Assembly: GCA_026018925.1 (NCBI GenBank)
Contig: JAKSZU010000002.1
Span: forward strand, 95,948,475-96,012,474
Direction: 5' to 3'
Origin: Tupaia tana
Taxonomy: Eukaryota > Chordata > Mammalia > Scandentia > Tupaiidae
Length of the DNA: 64,000 nucleotides
Position numbers and translations under genes: made by a program. Positions 36,679 to 49,290 of this stretch are shown here, in pieces (position 1 is the stretch's first letter; every line of letters starts with the position of its first letter). The notes under the pieces are model-generated. The model was not told the DNA's origin, made no database searches, and saw only the letters and a program-made list of their open reading frames with translations.

Positions 36679-37815
36679 TAGTATCTCATATTAGAACAAA
36701 AGTTAGTTGTGTTTTCTGTTCTATATAATAAAAGTAAAGATTTCCTGCGGGCTTACTGCCCATTCTAAAAGATTCAGTTTTTCTTGGTTCAGGGCTCCTC
36801 TCCTGTAACACAGACTACTCATATGCAGGTGTCTAATAACTTGGTACTCTAGTTATCGCTACTGCTGAGTAGAAATCATCCTTGTCTTTGGTCATGAGTC
36901 TTACGTCTTCTGCCAACATCCATGGCACTGTGGAAGGCTTATTAGCTCACAAATAGTGTAAAATGTCAAATCCTTCATATTTCTTTAAATAGTTCTTCAT
37001 AGAAATTTGGCAAATATTTCAATCTACTACAAATTAAATGCAAAAGAAACGCCATTTCTTACCTCTGCTGATCAAAATCTCATTTTAACATTATTAAATA
37101 ACCAATCTTGTACTTCCAGTTACTCGTTAAAAATATATTGTTCTCCCTATGAGAAAGAAACAATAACATCTCAAACAAAATAGTAGAAATAAAACAATCT
37201 GTCTTAAGAAAACCTATGCTTTGTTAGTTACTCAGTTTATATGAGTATCTATATCACCCGAGGCTTAAAAAGAAATTTTAAAGATTTGTTTTCATTCACA
37301 ATTTCACTGCTATCAACATTAACCACTATATCCTTATTGGAGATTCACTTTATGTAAAATTCAAAATACAATAACATATACTTTTTAGTTAGTAGTTCAG
37401 AAACAATCTTCATGAATACCCAAGACATTATAAGCTTAAAGCTTAGATATTACCAACTACCATAACTGTTTTTTTAACTTTAATAATCACATCCAAAGAT
37501 TTTATAGTAGCTATTCCGAAGAAGATCACAACAAGGCTATCTTTACATAAGATAGTCCTCATTTCATGAAAAATAACATCTTACCTAAGACAGCTCCTCC
37601 TGAACATATATTCTTATACAGAGTCTACATCATGCTGTAGTCCTGACTGAATCAAGTTTTATCAAGTCTCTATGCCATAACTTGCTCAGATATAAAACAG
37701 GTATTTATTCACTCAAACACTTATTGAAACACCTAATACACGCTAGGAATTGCAATAGATACCATGTATAGCTAAACTCCTGACGTCGAAGGCCAGGAAA
37801 AGACATATACATATA

Positions 37816-38072
37816 TATTTGCCAGAGAGTGTGTGCGCTGGCCAAAGAAAGAAAGAGAAAGAGAAGGGGAAAGCACTCCCTAATGAGGCATGGTCACAGT
37901 GAAATCTCTATTTCTTCATCTGATCGGGATTTGGGGCACCCCCCCCCCACCCACACACACATATGCATGCACAAGTGCCAGTGTGTTTTTCAAACTGCTA
38001 GGGCTGAGATTTGAACCATGGTCAACCATGGTAGATCCAGCTCCCTTAATTACTAAGCTACAGACTAGCCCA
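37816..38072 (-). mobile_element. Long-class SINE, diverged older subfamily
   Basis: ATTTGCCAGAGAGTGTGTGC to AAGCTACAGACTAGCCC. Confidence 0.8.
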
Positions 38073-38082
38073 AGATAAACAT

Positions 38083-38190
38083 ATTTCAGTATAGCGCAAT
38101 GGTTAAAATTGGGGCTTAAGGTTTGAGCCCCAGATCCAATATTTGAGTACTTATCCCCTTCCTAACTAAATTTCCTTTATGGAACATATC
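38083..38190 (+). mobile_element. MIR-like fragment
   Basis: CAGTATAGCGCAATGGTTAA followed by a decayed B-box region (TTTGAGCCCCAGATCC). A tRNA-derived head, most like MIR. Confidence 0.5.
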
Positions 38191-39004
38191 CCGTACCACC
38201 TAGATCAGGAGGCCTATGGAAGAGAAACAGAACTTCTTTCTCATTTAAGCCATTTCATTTTTTCAATCTATCACAGCAGCTTGACCTTTTCCTTAATACA
38301 AAAATGTACACCAAAATTAGGGTACTATTAAAACAAAACCCTAAAATAGGTGGCTTAGTAATTAAGTAGCAGACAACGAGGAAACATAACTAATGAAATA
38401 TGAGTGGTACTTGCTATGTGGGAGTAAAACAATTATTAACACTGTTGCCTACAATAACATGCTAAAATATGTCCCCATAAAAAGCCCACAGCCCCAAGAA
38501 AAGCAGATGAAGAGTGCCACAACACTGCCTGGTTGTCGCCAGCTCTCTGCTGCATTTACCAAGGCAAGAATTGGCTAGTTTGCAAGGAAAGATAAAAGAA
38601 AATAAGAAATGTGAGGCTTTGCACCAACTATCAATATGTCAATACTCCATATCAGAATGAGTACCTTTCTCAAAGGCATTCTCTTGACTTCTTGATGAAA
38701 CAAAAGGATCTAGCTCTGTGGCTAAGATTAGCTTAAGGACGCTACAATCACACCAATGCCTGTTGTTTTAGACAGCTTGAAGACAGTAGTCATTAAGATG
38801 AGGGATGAGGATGTGTATCATTAAAGTGAGGTCATTAAAATGTATTGGATGCACAGAGAAATAAGTAAGACAGGCTTATAAACTAGGACTAGAAGAGAAC
38901 TTCAGTGTAGACAAAGGCATGTAGGACCAAATGGAGACACTTACTGTTTTTGACTTATGTGTTTGCCAAGGAAATAAAAAATTACCCTGCAAAAGCCTGT
39001 GACT

Positions 39005-39142
39005 GTGGGGTAACTGGCAGTATGGTGATTAAAGTCATTGGATCGCACATGGCTAAATACATGGTTGGAGTCCCAGACCCAATGCCTTGAGGAACGTGCT
39101 AGATGTGTGTGCATGTATGCCCAGAATCCCATAGGAAAGCTG
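39005..39142 (+). mobile_element. Long-class SINE, 3' truncated
   Basis: GTGGGGTAACTGGCAGTATGG head to GCCCAGAATCCCATAGGAAA, then unrelated sequence. Confidence 0.78.
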
Positions 39143-40159
39143 TTAGCACCAACTTCAGATGTAGCCAAGATGCTTAATAAAAGAAAGAAATACCCTAAGA
39201 GCAAAGGCAGGGATCATAATGCAATGAATACAGGGTTTCCTACCAGAAAGTGGAACCAAGGATTTTATTCAGGTCATGGGATCTTCACTCCTGCCCAGCA
39301 CTGCTCTCAACTACAGTGTTTCTTACTGTCCATTTTCCCAAATGGGACATTTCATTACTGTCTTCCTGTTTCTGGTCTTCCATTATATGTTGGGTTCAGG
39401 GTTTGTGTGGGAGGGATGGAGGAAGAGAAGTCAACTGTGTTTTGCTTATCGGTCCCTGGACTGGCAGATCTGACAGAGAGTACATACCTCTCACTGAGCC
39501 TGGATCAATGCAACGAGTGAATGGCACTTAGGGTTATCGCCTTTGGGGTAGCTGTGTTTTCAATAGGTAGGATGAGGGCTACACATGGATATTTGTGTGG
39601 CTGGAGTGGCAGGCATTGGTAGACTGCCTGTCGTTTCCATCTTCCTTCTCTTCCTAGCCAAATGGTCACCTCGCCTAAGACTACATTTCCCAAACACCCT
39701 TGATGCCATGTAACCCTACCCACAGAATGTGGCCAGGTGACCCTACCCATGGAATAGGATACGTGCATTATGTGCCTCACTCGTTTAAAAGGCAACTCTG
39801 TGCCCTTGACTTCATCTGTGTCCTTTCTTTATAGGCTGGAATACCTTTCTGAGAATGACCTACTTTTGATCACACACATTAGGGCAGTAAAGCAAATAGA
39901 TGGAAGGATTCTGGATTCCTAAGTGCCTTCCTGACAAGACTGCTCAGACTTTTATGCTTATAGTAACTCTATGCTTCAGCAACTACACCTAATCAATACT
40001 CGATGTCCTCCCTCTTCAGGCTATTTTTTTTTTTTTTTTTAAAAAGCATCCTCTGTCTCTCTCCTCCATTCCAAACTCCATAGCTTATTTTATTCAGTAA
40101 ACTGCCTTTTAACAGCCTACAAAACATGATATTTCCCATAACTTCTCTGACCTCATCTA

Positions 40160-40530
40160 CTACTCTGCCTACTCCAATCACACTTCCTTCCTTTTTAGTC
40201 CTCAAACATCAAATAAGTTCCTGCCTCAGAGCCTCTGTACTTGTTATTCCCTTGAACACTCTTCCCTCCACACATCCACATGACTCACTCCTTCTGGTCT
40301 TGACACAAATACCAACCTCAACTATGTTTTCCTGTCCACACTCTCCAAAATAACTCTCCACTCCTGGCATACCTTCTCTCTTATCTTCATCTAACATACT
40401 AAAGATTTTGCTTATTAGACAATTACTTATCCACTGCAAAAATATAAGCTCCAAGAAGGCAAGAAATTCTGACTATTCATTCACTATTGCATTCCCACTG
40501 CTTGGCACACGGTAGGTACTCAATTTAATA
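40160..40530 (+). mobile_element. L2 3' end
   Basis: TTCCTGCCTCAGAGCCTCTG, TTATTCCCTTGAACACTCTT, ATATAAGCTCCAAGAAGGCA and CTTGGCACACGGTAGGTACT are the standard L2 3' landmarks in order. Confidence 0.93.
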
Positions 40531-41089
40531 CTTAAGAAACATCTAACAATTTAACAAATTAACATTAAGGATTCCATGAATATTGACTATTAATATTTTT
40601 CTCCTACTTAAACCTAACCATCATGTAGAAGTAATACTGGAAAGAGGGACAATAGTATGTTCATTCTACTCACTGAGGTTTATGCCTAAAGTCAGACTTG
40701 TGTTCATGGATATGTATATATCAGCTGTGCTTGCTATTCAAAATATTTAGATTAATTAAGATCTTTAGTGAATCGATAAAATGTGTGTGTGGGGGGGAGG
40801 CATAGAATGTAACCATAATAGTGTGGAGGAGGGTGGGAGAAGACAGAAGGTGAGAGATAGGGAATCAAGGATGGGGAAAAAAACCCAAAATATACAGTAA
40901 ACAAGAAATGGAAAATTATTTGTTGATGATAACACGTATGTTGATGTGCTTGATTGAGCCAATTCTGGATGAAAAATCTCATTTTGTATGCCGTAATGAT
41001 GTACAGTGAATGAATGTAAATAAATCAATTTAAATAAAAATTAAAAAAGAAGGACAAACATAAATAAACTTGAGTGATAAAATTTATTT

Positions 41090-41335
41090 CACTTTTTTTT
41101 TTTTTGAGAGATTTTTGCTATAGGGCGCGTGCGCTCACCAGACAGAGTCAGAGATACAGAAAGCGAGAAATCACCCCCCAGGGGGGATGGCCACGCTCCT
41201 TCGTTCTCTTCTCGGGATCTTGAGCACGCACCCACACGTGCCCGGCGTGAGTTTAAGCCACCGGGTCCAGGACTCGCACCACGGTCGACTACGTGGGAGT
41301 CCAGCGACATAGCCATTACGCTAACTGCTTGTCCC
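41090..41335 (-). mobile_element. Long-class SINE, young
   Basis: CG-rich, ending ACGCTAACTGCTTGTCCC. AAAATTTATTTCACTT / AAAATTTGTTTCACTT flank it. A short deletion removes part of the middle. Confidence 0.95.
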
Positions 41336-41684
41336 AAAATTTGTTTCACTTTATGTTCAAAGCCTGCCAGTAATTTTCTCCACCCTTACTACTGAATTCT
41401 GCTGTGTTATTTGTTCTATTGTTGCTGTCTTGTTTTCCCCAAATCCACCTCTCTTTACTAATAATCCCCTGAATAAAAACATACTATACTTGTACAAAGA
41501 TATACAGAGTAGTTCTGATAACTACTTTTTTCAGCACCTCTTCAGCCCAAAAAAGAAGTATTTTAATTTCTGTCTATCAATAGAAGAAAAAAATTAAAAG
41601 AAAGCACTAAAGGAAAAGGAAAGCAGGCAAAAGGAGAAATAGAAGAAAATTTCAGAAAACTCTCAGCGTCAAAAGGGATCTGTC

Positions 41685-41950
41685 GGGACCAGCATTCAGC
41701 GTAATGGCTATGTCACTGGACTCCCACGTAGTCGACCGCGGTTCGAGTCCCGGACCCGGTGGCTTAAACTCACGCTGGGTGCATGTGCATACGTGCCCAA
41801 GATCCTGAGAGGAGAATGGAGGAGAAGGGACTGTGGCGCAGCCATCCCCCCTGGGGGGGGTGATTTCTCGCTTTCTGTCTCTCTGTCTCTCTGTCTCTGT
41901 CTGGCGAGCGCACGTGCCCTATAGCAAAAACCTCTCCAAAAAAAAAAAAA
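41685..41950 (+). mobile_element. Long-class SINE, young
   Basis: Head GGGACCAGCATTCAGCG, B box GGTTCGAGTCCCGG intact. AAGGGATCTGTC on both sides. Confidence 0.96.
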
Positions 41951-42162
41951 TAAGGGATCTGTCTGACCCTCTCCTTATAAACCACATTTTTTTCTATCTA
42001 TAGAGAACAACTACTATTTGGCTTCGGCCATCACTTGTAGGCCTAATACTATCAGGGGTTTCTAAATTTTCAAGAGGAAGCTAGAATTCTTTTTATTTTT
42101 CTCCTAAAGGTGAAATTTTAATTTTAGATGTTGCCAACTAATCAAAACAAAACAGAAAAACA

Positions 42163-42341
42163 GGGCTAGATGGTGCACAGTGGTAAAATGTGACACTCTA
42201 CGAGACTGACCCACAGGAGAGAGTCCCAGGTTCATGTTCAGAGACTTCCCTGAGTACACTGGGCACATGTGTGCCCACGATCCAGGGCTGGCAGAGTGTG
42301 GGAGTAGATGGCAGCATCACGACCCTGTTGGAAATGCTCTC
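42163..42341 (+). mobile_element. Old-class SINE, plus strand
   Basis: GGGCTAGATGGTGCACAGTG shows the head of this older family in forward orientation. A younger SINE cut its end. Confidence 0.8.
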
Positions 42342-42601
42342 TCTTTTTTTTTTTTTTTGGAGAGGTTTTTGCTATAGGGCGCGTGCGCTCGCTAGACAGA
42401 CAGAGAGAGACATAGAGACAGAAAGCGAGAAATCACCCCCCAGGGGGGATGGTCACGCCGCAATCCCTTCTCCTCTCGGGATCTTGGGCACGCACGCACA
42501 CATGCCCGGCGTGAGTTTTAACCACCGGGTCCGGGACATGAACCGCGGTCGACTACATGGGAGTCCAGCGACATAGCCATTATGCTAACTGCTGGTTCCC
42601 G
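42342..42601 (-). mobile_element. Long-class SINE, young, nested
   Basis: GGAAATGCTCTCT on both sides; inserted at the end of the older SINE at 42163. Confidence 0.95.
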
Positions 42602-42687
42602 GAAATGCTCTCTTTCTGACTCTGTTGCTAATTAGAAAAATAAATATGGGACCAGCAGAAGGCTAGGCCTGTACAGATTATGTATAA

Positions 42688-42957
42688 TTTTTTTTTTTTT
42701 TTTGGAGAGGTTTTTGCTATAGAGTGTGTGTGCTCGCCAGAAAGACAGAGAGAGACAGAGAGATAGAAAGCAAGAAATCACCCCCCCAGGGGGGATGGCC
42801 ATGCCACAATCCCTTCTCCTCCATTCTCCTCTCGGGATCTTGGGCATGCATGCACATGCGCCCGGTGTGAGTTTAAGCCACCAGGTCTGAGACTCGAACC
42901 GCGGTCAGCTACATGGGAGTTCAGCGACTTAGCCATTATGCTAACTGCTGGTCCCCA
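42688..42957 (-). mobile_element. Long-class SINE
   Basis: T-tract then GAGAGGTTTTTGCTATAGAG, ending GCTAACTGCTGGTCCCC. A 20-bp head scrap of another copy lies at about 42648. Confidence 0.93.
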
Positions 42958-44014
42958 GACTGTGGATAATTTTACATTATTTTCTTGGGCTTTCTCTAAA
43001 GGAATAAGCTGGAAGCCCAGAACAGAAACACCCCTAGCAGCCTTCGGAATGCTGTTCTCCCATGAACAACAAAAGATTTGTGTATCAGTAGTGTTCTGCA
43101 GCAGACTGAGGAGAGTAGGAAAATGTGTCTCTGGGTGGAAGGTACACTGAGCTCTCACCTTTCTTAAGTCCCATTCACTTAGTGCAGAGCAGAACTCCAG
43201 TCCACACAGGCCTAGCCTTTACAGCTAATCTTGACCAAGTCATGCACGCAGCAATAAACTGCAAACAATCAGCCAGTAACATCTGGGTTAGGCTTGCATC
43301 CCTAAGCCTACTATCTGGTGTAAATTCTGATGCCCTGAGTTGATTAAGTCTGCACTATCTGGTTAGTCTGAATATCTCAGCTACGGTCTACTTGCTTCAC
43401 ATTCAGTTCCCTTTCTGGTTGGCGGAGGCTCTGACACCCTGCCTGTCTTTGTAAACTCCCTCTTGCAGGGGGTAAACATGCTCAGTCATGGATTATACCC
43501 TGCTCTAAAGTGACCAAGCCACCTGTCCTTTGCCTGACTCTGAAGATCACCACCACTCAGATGGCTTTTAACTTTCTTTCTGCCTTATAATTATTCACAT
43601 GCACAACACACTTTCATCAGCAACAATTCTCTCATGTTAAAAAGTGATTCACAGCAAAGATAAACTTATTGGAATCATATAAAATAAAATCTTTGTCTGA
43701 AATCTTATGCTGCTACTCTGCACTGAACAAAATTAACTTCTGAGAACCAGTTAGTCATACAGCATATTACACAAACTACAGAAAAATATAAGAATAAAAT
43801 ACTAAATTCTATTTTAGGAGAAGGGGAGAAAGGAAATCCCCCCCCCAAAAAAAAAGGAACAAAAATGTGAACAGACTCACAAATTATATTTTAAAAGTTG
43901 TAAGTTTCTCTGGTGATAATACCAAATTCAGACCAAACAGCAATGTATTGATAAAATAAAAGCTAAATATAGACCAGAAAAACCTTTTGGGTGTAACTAC
44001 TCTTGCACCAGTAG

Positions 44015-44180
44015 CTTTAATTATGTTATTTCATTTAATTCTCATAAAAATCTGAAAGAGCTATCATTACTCGATTTTATAGGTGAGGAAATTAAGGAGC
44101 AGAAAGTTTATATAACTTATTCAAGGTCACACAGCAAGGAAATAATGAAAAAGCACAGAATATTAAAATGTGTCAAACTC
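44015..44180 (-). mobile_element. MIR SINE core and 3' part
   Basis: Reading plus, TTTATAGGTGAGGAAATTAA, then TTCAAGGTCACACAGCAAGG is the reverse of the MIR core. Confidence 0.93.
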
Positions 44181-44509
44181 CATGGCCTATATTTACTCTG
44201 TACAATTTTACAGTTCACATATGAATTGCTATAGGAAATAGATTCAATGATTACCTCTTACTGGTACCTGAAGAAAAACTGAAATCAGAATGCAACATTA
44301 ATGGGGAAAAAAACTACACTTAATAAATTTACTATATGCAATTTCCCATGTAATTAACATTAATCCCTATATGAAATCTTCAAATGTTTCACACTCCACT
44401 CCCAAACAAATAAAAGTTTTAAAGGCATTATTTTCTTCCAACTTCTTTAAAATTTGTTTAAACAGCTCTTATCTAATAAAAGGGAAATGCAGTATTACAA
44501 ATGTATTTA

Positions 44510-44767
44510 TTTACAATAAAGAGCATGCATGCATATGAGAGAGAGCGCATGCACACACCCAAGTGTGCAAGAGAAAGCACCCTCAACAGGGTCTCATACG
44601 CCATGACCCCCTTCCCCAGTCCTCCAGCTAGTCACGATCTTTCTACGAGTACACACATGCCTAGCATGTTTTCAGGCTGAGTCAGGGATCTGAAGCTGTA
44701 CTTAGCCCTATGGCTTCCAGCATTATAATCCCATATGCTATGGACGGAGCCACCTAAACTGGGCCTA
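44510..44767 (-). mobile_element. Old-class SINE
   Basis: GAGAGAGCGCATGCACACAC, AGCACCCTCAACAGGGTCTC, to GAGCCACCTAAACTGGGCC. Confidence 0.75.
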
Positions 44768-45455
44768 TTATTAATCCTAGAACTGAGATTTACATTAAGA
44801 AGTAAGCATTCTCAAAAAAGAAGATTGTTAGTTTTAGATAACCATGTTAATTTAAATATAATATAGAAGGCACCTTAAGTTACTATCAGAGTATTTCCAT
44901 GGTTCATTTACTATGTGAGAATGAGGTAAAGAAACAGAGAAGGAACTTTTATTATGCATTATATGACACTTATTAAATGCTACCGCTAACATTATATGAA
45001 TAATAGTAAAACAGGACTTAATTTATTAAAAGCAGCCCACATAAAATTAGAGACATATCTATGGTATAAAACAAACCTACCAGCAACATGATACTAAATG
45101 CCTTTCAAGATGATATTTTATTAAATAACTTTAAAACTAGTCAAAATTACCAACTAGTTACTCCTCTTAACTGAGGATGAGAAACTGAGAAAGAACTATA
45201 GTTATCATCTACCACCTAGTTCTGGGATCTGTCCATCATTACTCAAAATACTTCTTCTTATTGGTTATCTCAACAGAAAACAAATCTCAATCCACAATAA
45301 GAATTATAACCCTCTTTCTGAAAAACACTCTAAGAAACAATATTTTCTAGAAATCTCAGGCTTTCTTGATTTATTCTAATTCAGACTCTCTAAGCCTCAG
45401 TCTTCTCAAATGGAAACAGTATTTATACTACTATCTGGCTCAAAATGTGAGGCTT

Positions 45456-45701
45456 CTTTTTTTTTTTTTTAAGATTTTTGCCATAGAGTGTGTGGGTTGC
45501 AGGAGAAAGAGAAGAAAAGTGAGAAAACACCTGATGGGGGGATGGCCACAAGGAATCCCATGTCCTCCAGTCTCCTCTCGGGATCCTGGGCACACACCTG
45601 GACATGCCTTGCATGATTTTCAAGTCGCCAGTTCCAGGGCTCAAACTGTAGTTAGCCATTTGAGAATCTCGTGCCTCAACCACCACGCCAACTACTGCCC
45701 C
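45456..45701 (-). mobile_element. Long-class SINE
   Basis: AAGATTTTTGCCATAGAGTG to ACGCCAACTACTGCCCC. AAATGTGAGGCTT on both sides. Confidence 0.92.
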
Positions 45702-45796
45702 AAATGTGAGGCTTTAAAAGGTAATACGTACAGAGCATCAACCATGCCACTTGGTGCGCAATAAACAGCTGACATGGCGATTTTCTTTTATCTCAA

Positions 45797-45800
45797 TTGT

Positions 45801-45844
<44 letters not shown>

Positions 45845-46090
45845 AGAGGGTGTAGTGTAAGCTTGCCAAAGAAAGATGGAGGGGCGGGAGCAGGGAGAAA
45901 AGAAAACACCTCATGATGTGGGGAACGATCATACCACAAATCCATCTCTATTTCTCCACTCTGTTGGGATTTTGGGCATGCATGCACATGCACCTAGCAT
46001 GTTTCTGATGCCACCAGGTCTGGAATTCGAACTGTGCAGTGAGTCATGTGGGATCTGGCTGCCTTAACCACTAGGCCATGGAGCTGGCCT
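45797..46090 (-). mobile_element. Long-class SINE, older subfamily
   Basis: A (GT)15(GA)10 run replaces the tail end; reaches AGGCCATGGAGCTGGCC. Confidence 0.82.
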
Positions 46091-46134
46091 TATCTCAATT
46101 TTTAAATATAACTTTGTTCAAGAAAATGTCTATT

Positions 46135-46381
46135 GGGACCAACAGTTAGCGTAATGGCTATGTTGCTGGACTCCCACGTAGTTGACCCCAGTTCGAGTCC
46201 TGGACCCGGTGGCTTCAACTCACGCCGGGCGCGTGTGTGAGCGTGCCCAAGATCCTGAGAGGAGAATGGATTGTGGCGTGGCCATCCCTTCTGGGGGATG
46301 ATTTCTCGCTTTCTATCTCTCTGTCTCTCTCTGTGTCTGGCAAGCGCACGCGCCCTATAGCAAAAACCTCTCCAAAAAAAG
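46135..46381 (+). mobile_element. Long-class SINE, young
   Basis: GGGACCAACAGTTAGCG head; AAGAAAATGTCTATT on both sides. Confidence 0.95.
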
Positions 46382-47663
46382 AAAAGAAAAGAAAATGTCT
46401 ATTCAAAATTAGGCAACTCAACTACATACACCATTATTGAGTTTAATTGCATGGCTTGAAAATGTTTTCATTTATAAGCCATGAGACCTTAAAAGGAAAA
46501 GGGCTGGCTTTCAGTTAAGATCTTCTTAGGTGTTGGGGAAAAGCAGGGGAAAAAAACCAGACAGTGAATATTTCAGCTATCTATTCAGAAAGCTTTTCTA
46601 CTGAGTTCACTCCTTATTGACATTCCCCTTGCTACCTTTCCTTTGAGAACTATTTTAGAATTCTTCTACCAAAGTAGGGCCCTTTGCAAGCATTTTCATT
46701 TTACATTATTATTAAACTTAGAGAAAATTTATTAATTTTATAGAACAGGGCTCTTAACAACCTATGTTCTAACCTTACCTGCCTGAAGAGAATGTTCAGT
46801 TTTAAAGTAAACCCCAAATGAGGGTGATATAAAAATCTGGGGTTCTTAATTACAGAAGATAAAAATGATAAAGGATATACAGGCTTTCAAAGTCTTAAAC
46901 TGTAATCGTCAACTGTAACCTAACCTTACTACTTTAACATTTCTGGAACAGTACTTCCAGTGTAAGCTGCGATGCACTGGCAATTCAAAGACATCAAAGA
47001 GCAGGTGTTGCAGTTACCACCACTCTAAAAACAGCCATGAATAATAAAGCAGTTACATTCTGTAAGGCAACTTCGAGGAATTTCAATAAAGGAATACTTT
47101 TTCTTGCTCAAATTAAATTAAGAATTATAGCAAAAGGATATTTCATAAGCTTAACAGAAGCATTCCAAAAAACTATCAATAAACATCTATACTGACAACA
47201 TAATTTGGAAACACTTCCTATATTCTGGATGGTCTGATAAAGACTTTATTTCACAAAAGGAAATAGTCTATAATTTTCTCAGAATGGTTTTGTGGTTCAA
47301 AGATAGTTCATAAAGTTTGTTTCATCAAATTAAGAACATCCTGAGGAGTTACTGAAGTAGGAAATATCTCATTTTGGTATTATATGCATGACATTTTTAT
47401 AGCTCTGTTAAGAAAAAAGAGGCTAATTTTTATTCTAAATTCTATTTTAAATTTAGCACATCATTGATATCTAAGTAAGTACCTGTTAAAAGATGCCAGT
47501 CTTTAAAAATAGAATGGTAAAATCTACAGTGAATGTGCTTTACTTTATTCCTTCTGGAAGACCTAGACCTGTACAACTACTTGTGCTTTGTAACTTTTCT
47601 GAAAAACCACAGGGTCCTTTAAGAATGCTTGCCTGCCTGCCTTCCTTCCTTCCTTCTTTCTTT

Positions 47664-47914
47664 TTTGAAGAAGTCTTTGCTATAGGGTGCGTGCACTCAC
47701 CAGAAAGACAGAGAAAGACAGACAGAAAGCAAGAAATCACCCCCCAGGGGAGATGGCCATGCCGCAATCCCTTCTCCTCCATTCTCTTCTCGGAATCCTG
47801 GGCACACATGCACAAGCGCCCAGCGTGAGTTTAAGCCACCAGATCCAGAACCTGAACTGCAATCAACTACATGGGAGACCAGCGACATAGCCATTACACC
47901 AACTGCTGTCCCCA
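47664..47914 (-). mobile_element. Long-class SINE
   Basis: (CTTC)n before TTTTTTGAAGAAGTCTTTGC, ending ACACCAACTGCTGTCCCC. Confidence 0.92.
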
Positions 47915-47928
47915 AGAATGTTTTCTTT

Positions 47929-48218
47929 GGGATCAAAGATGGCATAATGGTTACGTCGCTGGACTCCCACAGAGTTGACTGCAGTTTGCGTCCTGAACCT
48001 GGCGCCTTAAAACTCATATTGGAAAAAAAAAACTCATATTGGGCCATGAGCATGCATATGCCCAAAATCTCGAGAAGAGGATGGAAGAGAAGGGATTGTG
48101 GCATGGCCATTCCCCCCAGGGTGTGGGGGGTTGTGATTTCTCATTTTCTGTCTCTCTTTCTCTGCCTCTCCAGCAAGCGCATGCACCCAATAGCAAAAAT
48201 CTCTTTTTTAAAAAAATG
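47929..48218 (+). mobile_element. Long-class SINE with internal duplication
   Basis: GGGATCAAAGATGGCATAATG head. AACTCATATTGG occurs twice at 48010-48041 around an A run, a local duplication. Confidence 0.9.
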
Positions 48219-48239
48219 CTTTCATCTACATGATCCCTA

Positions 48240-48522
48240 TTTTTTTTTTTGAGAGTGTTTTTTTTTTTTTTTTTTCTTGCTATAGGGCATGTGCACTTGC
48301 CAGAAAGACAGAGACAGAGACACAGAAAGGGAGAAGTCACCCCCCCCGGGGGGGGGAGGGATGGCCACACTGCAATCCCCTCTCCTCCATTCTCCTCTCG
48401 GGATCTTGGGCATGCACACACACACACCCAGTGTGAGTTTAAGCCACTGGGTCTGGGACTCAAACCATGGTTGACTACATGGGCATCCAGTGACATAGCC
48501 ATTATGCCAATTGCTGGTCCCC
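48240..48522 (-). mobile_element. Long-class SINE
   Basis: Two T-tracts, then TTGCTATAGGGCATGTGCAC, ending GCCAATTGCTGGTCCCC. CATGATCCCTATT / CATGATTCCTATT flank it. Confidence 0.93.
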
Positions 48523-49134
48523 ATGATTCCTATTCTTACTACTCCTATTATTTTAAACCTTTCTGACAAACAACTCAAGAAAAAAGCACTGCTCACTTCA
48601 AATATGTATGCCCCCATCTCCTCCATTTATTTAAATACACGCATGTACACATCACAAAACTTACTTGTAAGTAGTTTTTTGTCATTATCTAGAATCAAAG
48701 TAAAGGGAATCCTTTTCAGCCCCTACACAACTCTCCACTCTCAGGGGTGTGTATTTACAGTAAGTGAAGTAAAAATATGCAAAACAGAAAATTAAGGTGG
48801 TAACTAAAAATATACTTGTAACTGGAACATCTCCCCGTGCTGTCAACTCCTAGCAAAACAAAGGGCGCACAAAGGGAAGGTTGCAGTGTTTACTTCACTG
48901 TGTATGAATAAGAACTCAGCTAAACTAGTCCACAGTTCATTAGTATTCTACTGCTTTCTCACAAAGTTTAAAATTTAAAAACAGATGTAAGTTCCAGTTT
49001 CATCTAGTATTTAAAGCCAATTATACTCTTACTACATGGTCTGAAATTAAAGAGATAAAAATTAAGTATTTATATACTAATTTTTGTCTGTGGTGGCCCT
49101 AAGCATGATTAGGGCTTACTTCACTATTGAAATT

Positions 49135-49290
49135 ACTAGGCAGTCACCTTTATTATTATCCTCATTTTACAGGTGGAGACACTGAAGTATAGAGGTTAAG
49201 TGGCTTCTGCAAACTAATACCATGAGTCATCATAAGAGTTCAGATCTTGATTTCTAGTCCTGTGCCTGCTGTCAACCATAAATCTTTCAT
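49135..49290 (-). mobile_element. MIR SINE
   Basis: TCCTCATTTTACAGGTGGAG, GAGGTTAAGTGGCTT and AGTTCAGATCTTGATTTCTA in reverse-MIR order. Confidence 0.88.

Noticed and set aside
39038-39520. 160-codon plus-strand open frame
   Set aside because: Its start lies in a truncated SINE, and the remainder resembles no protein and has no codon-usage signal.
42960-43560. Possible LTR or retrocopy
   Set aside because: Some phrases resemble LTR sequence, but I could not place landmarks in order or find flanking duplications.
48014-48502. 162-codon minus-strand open frame
   Set aside because: It crosses two SINEs in opposite orientation; the peptide is translated SINE.
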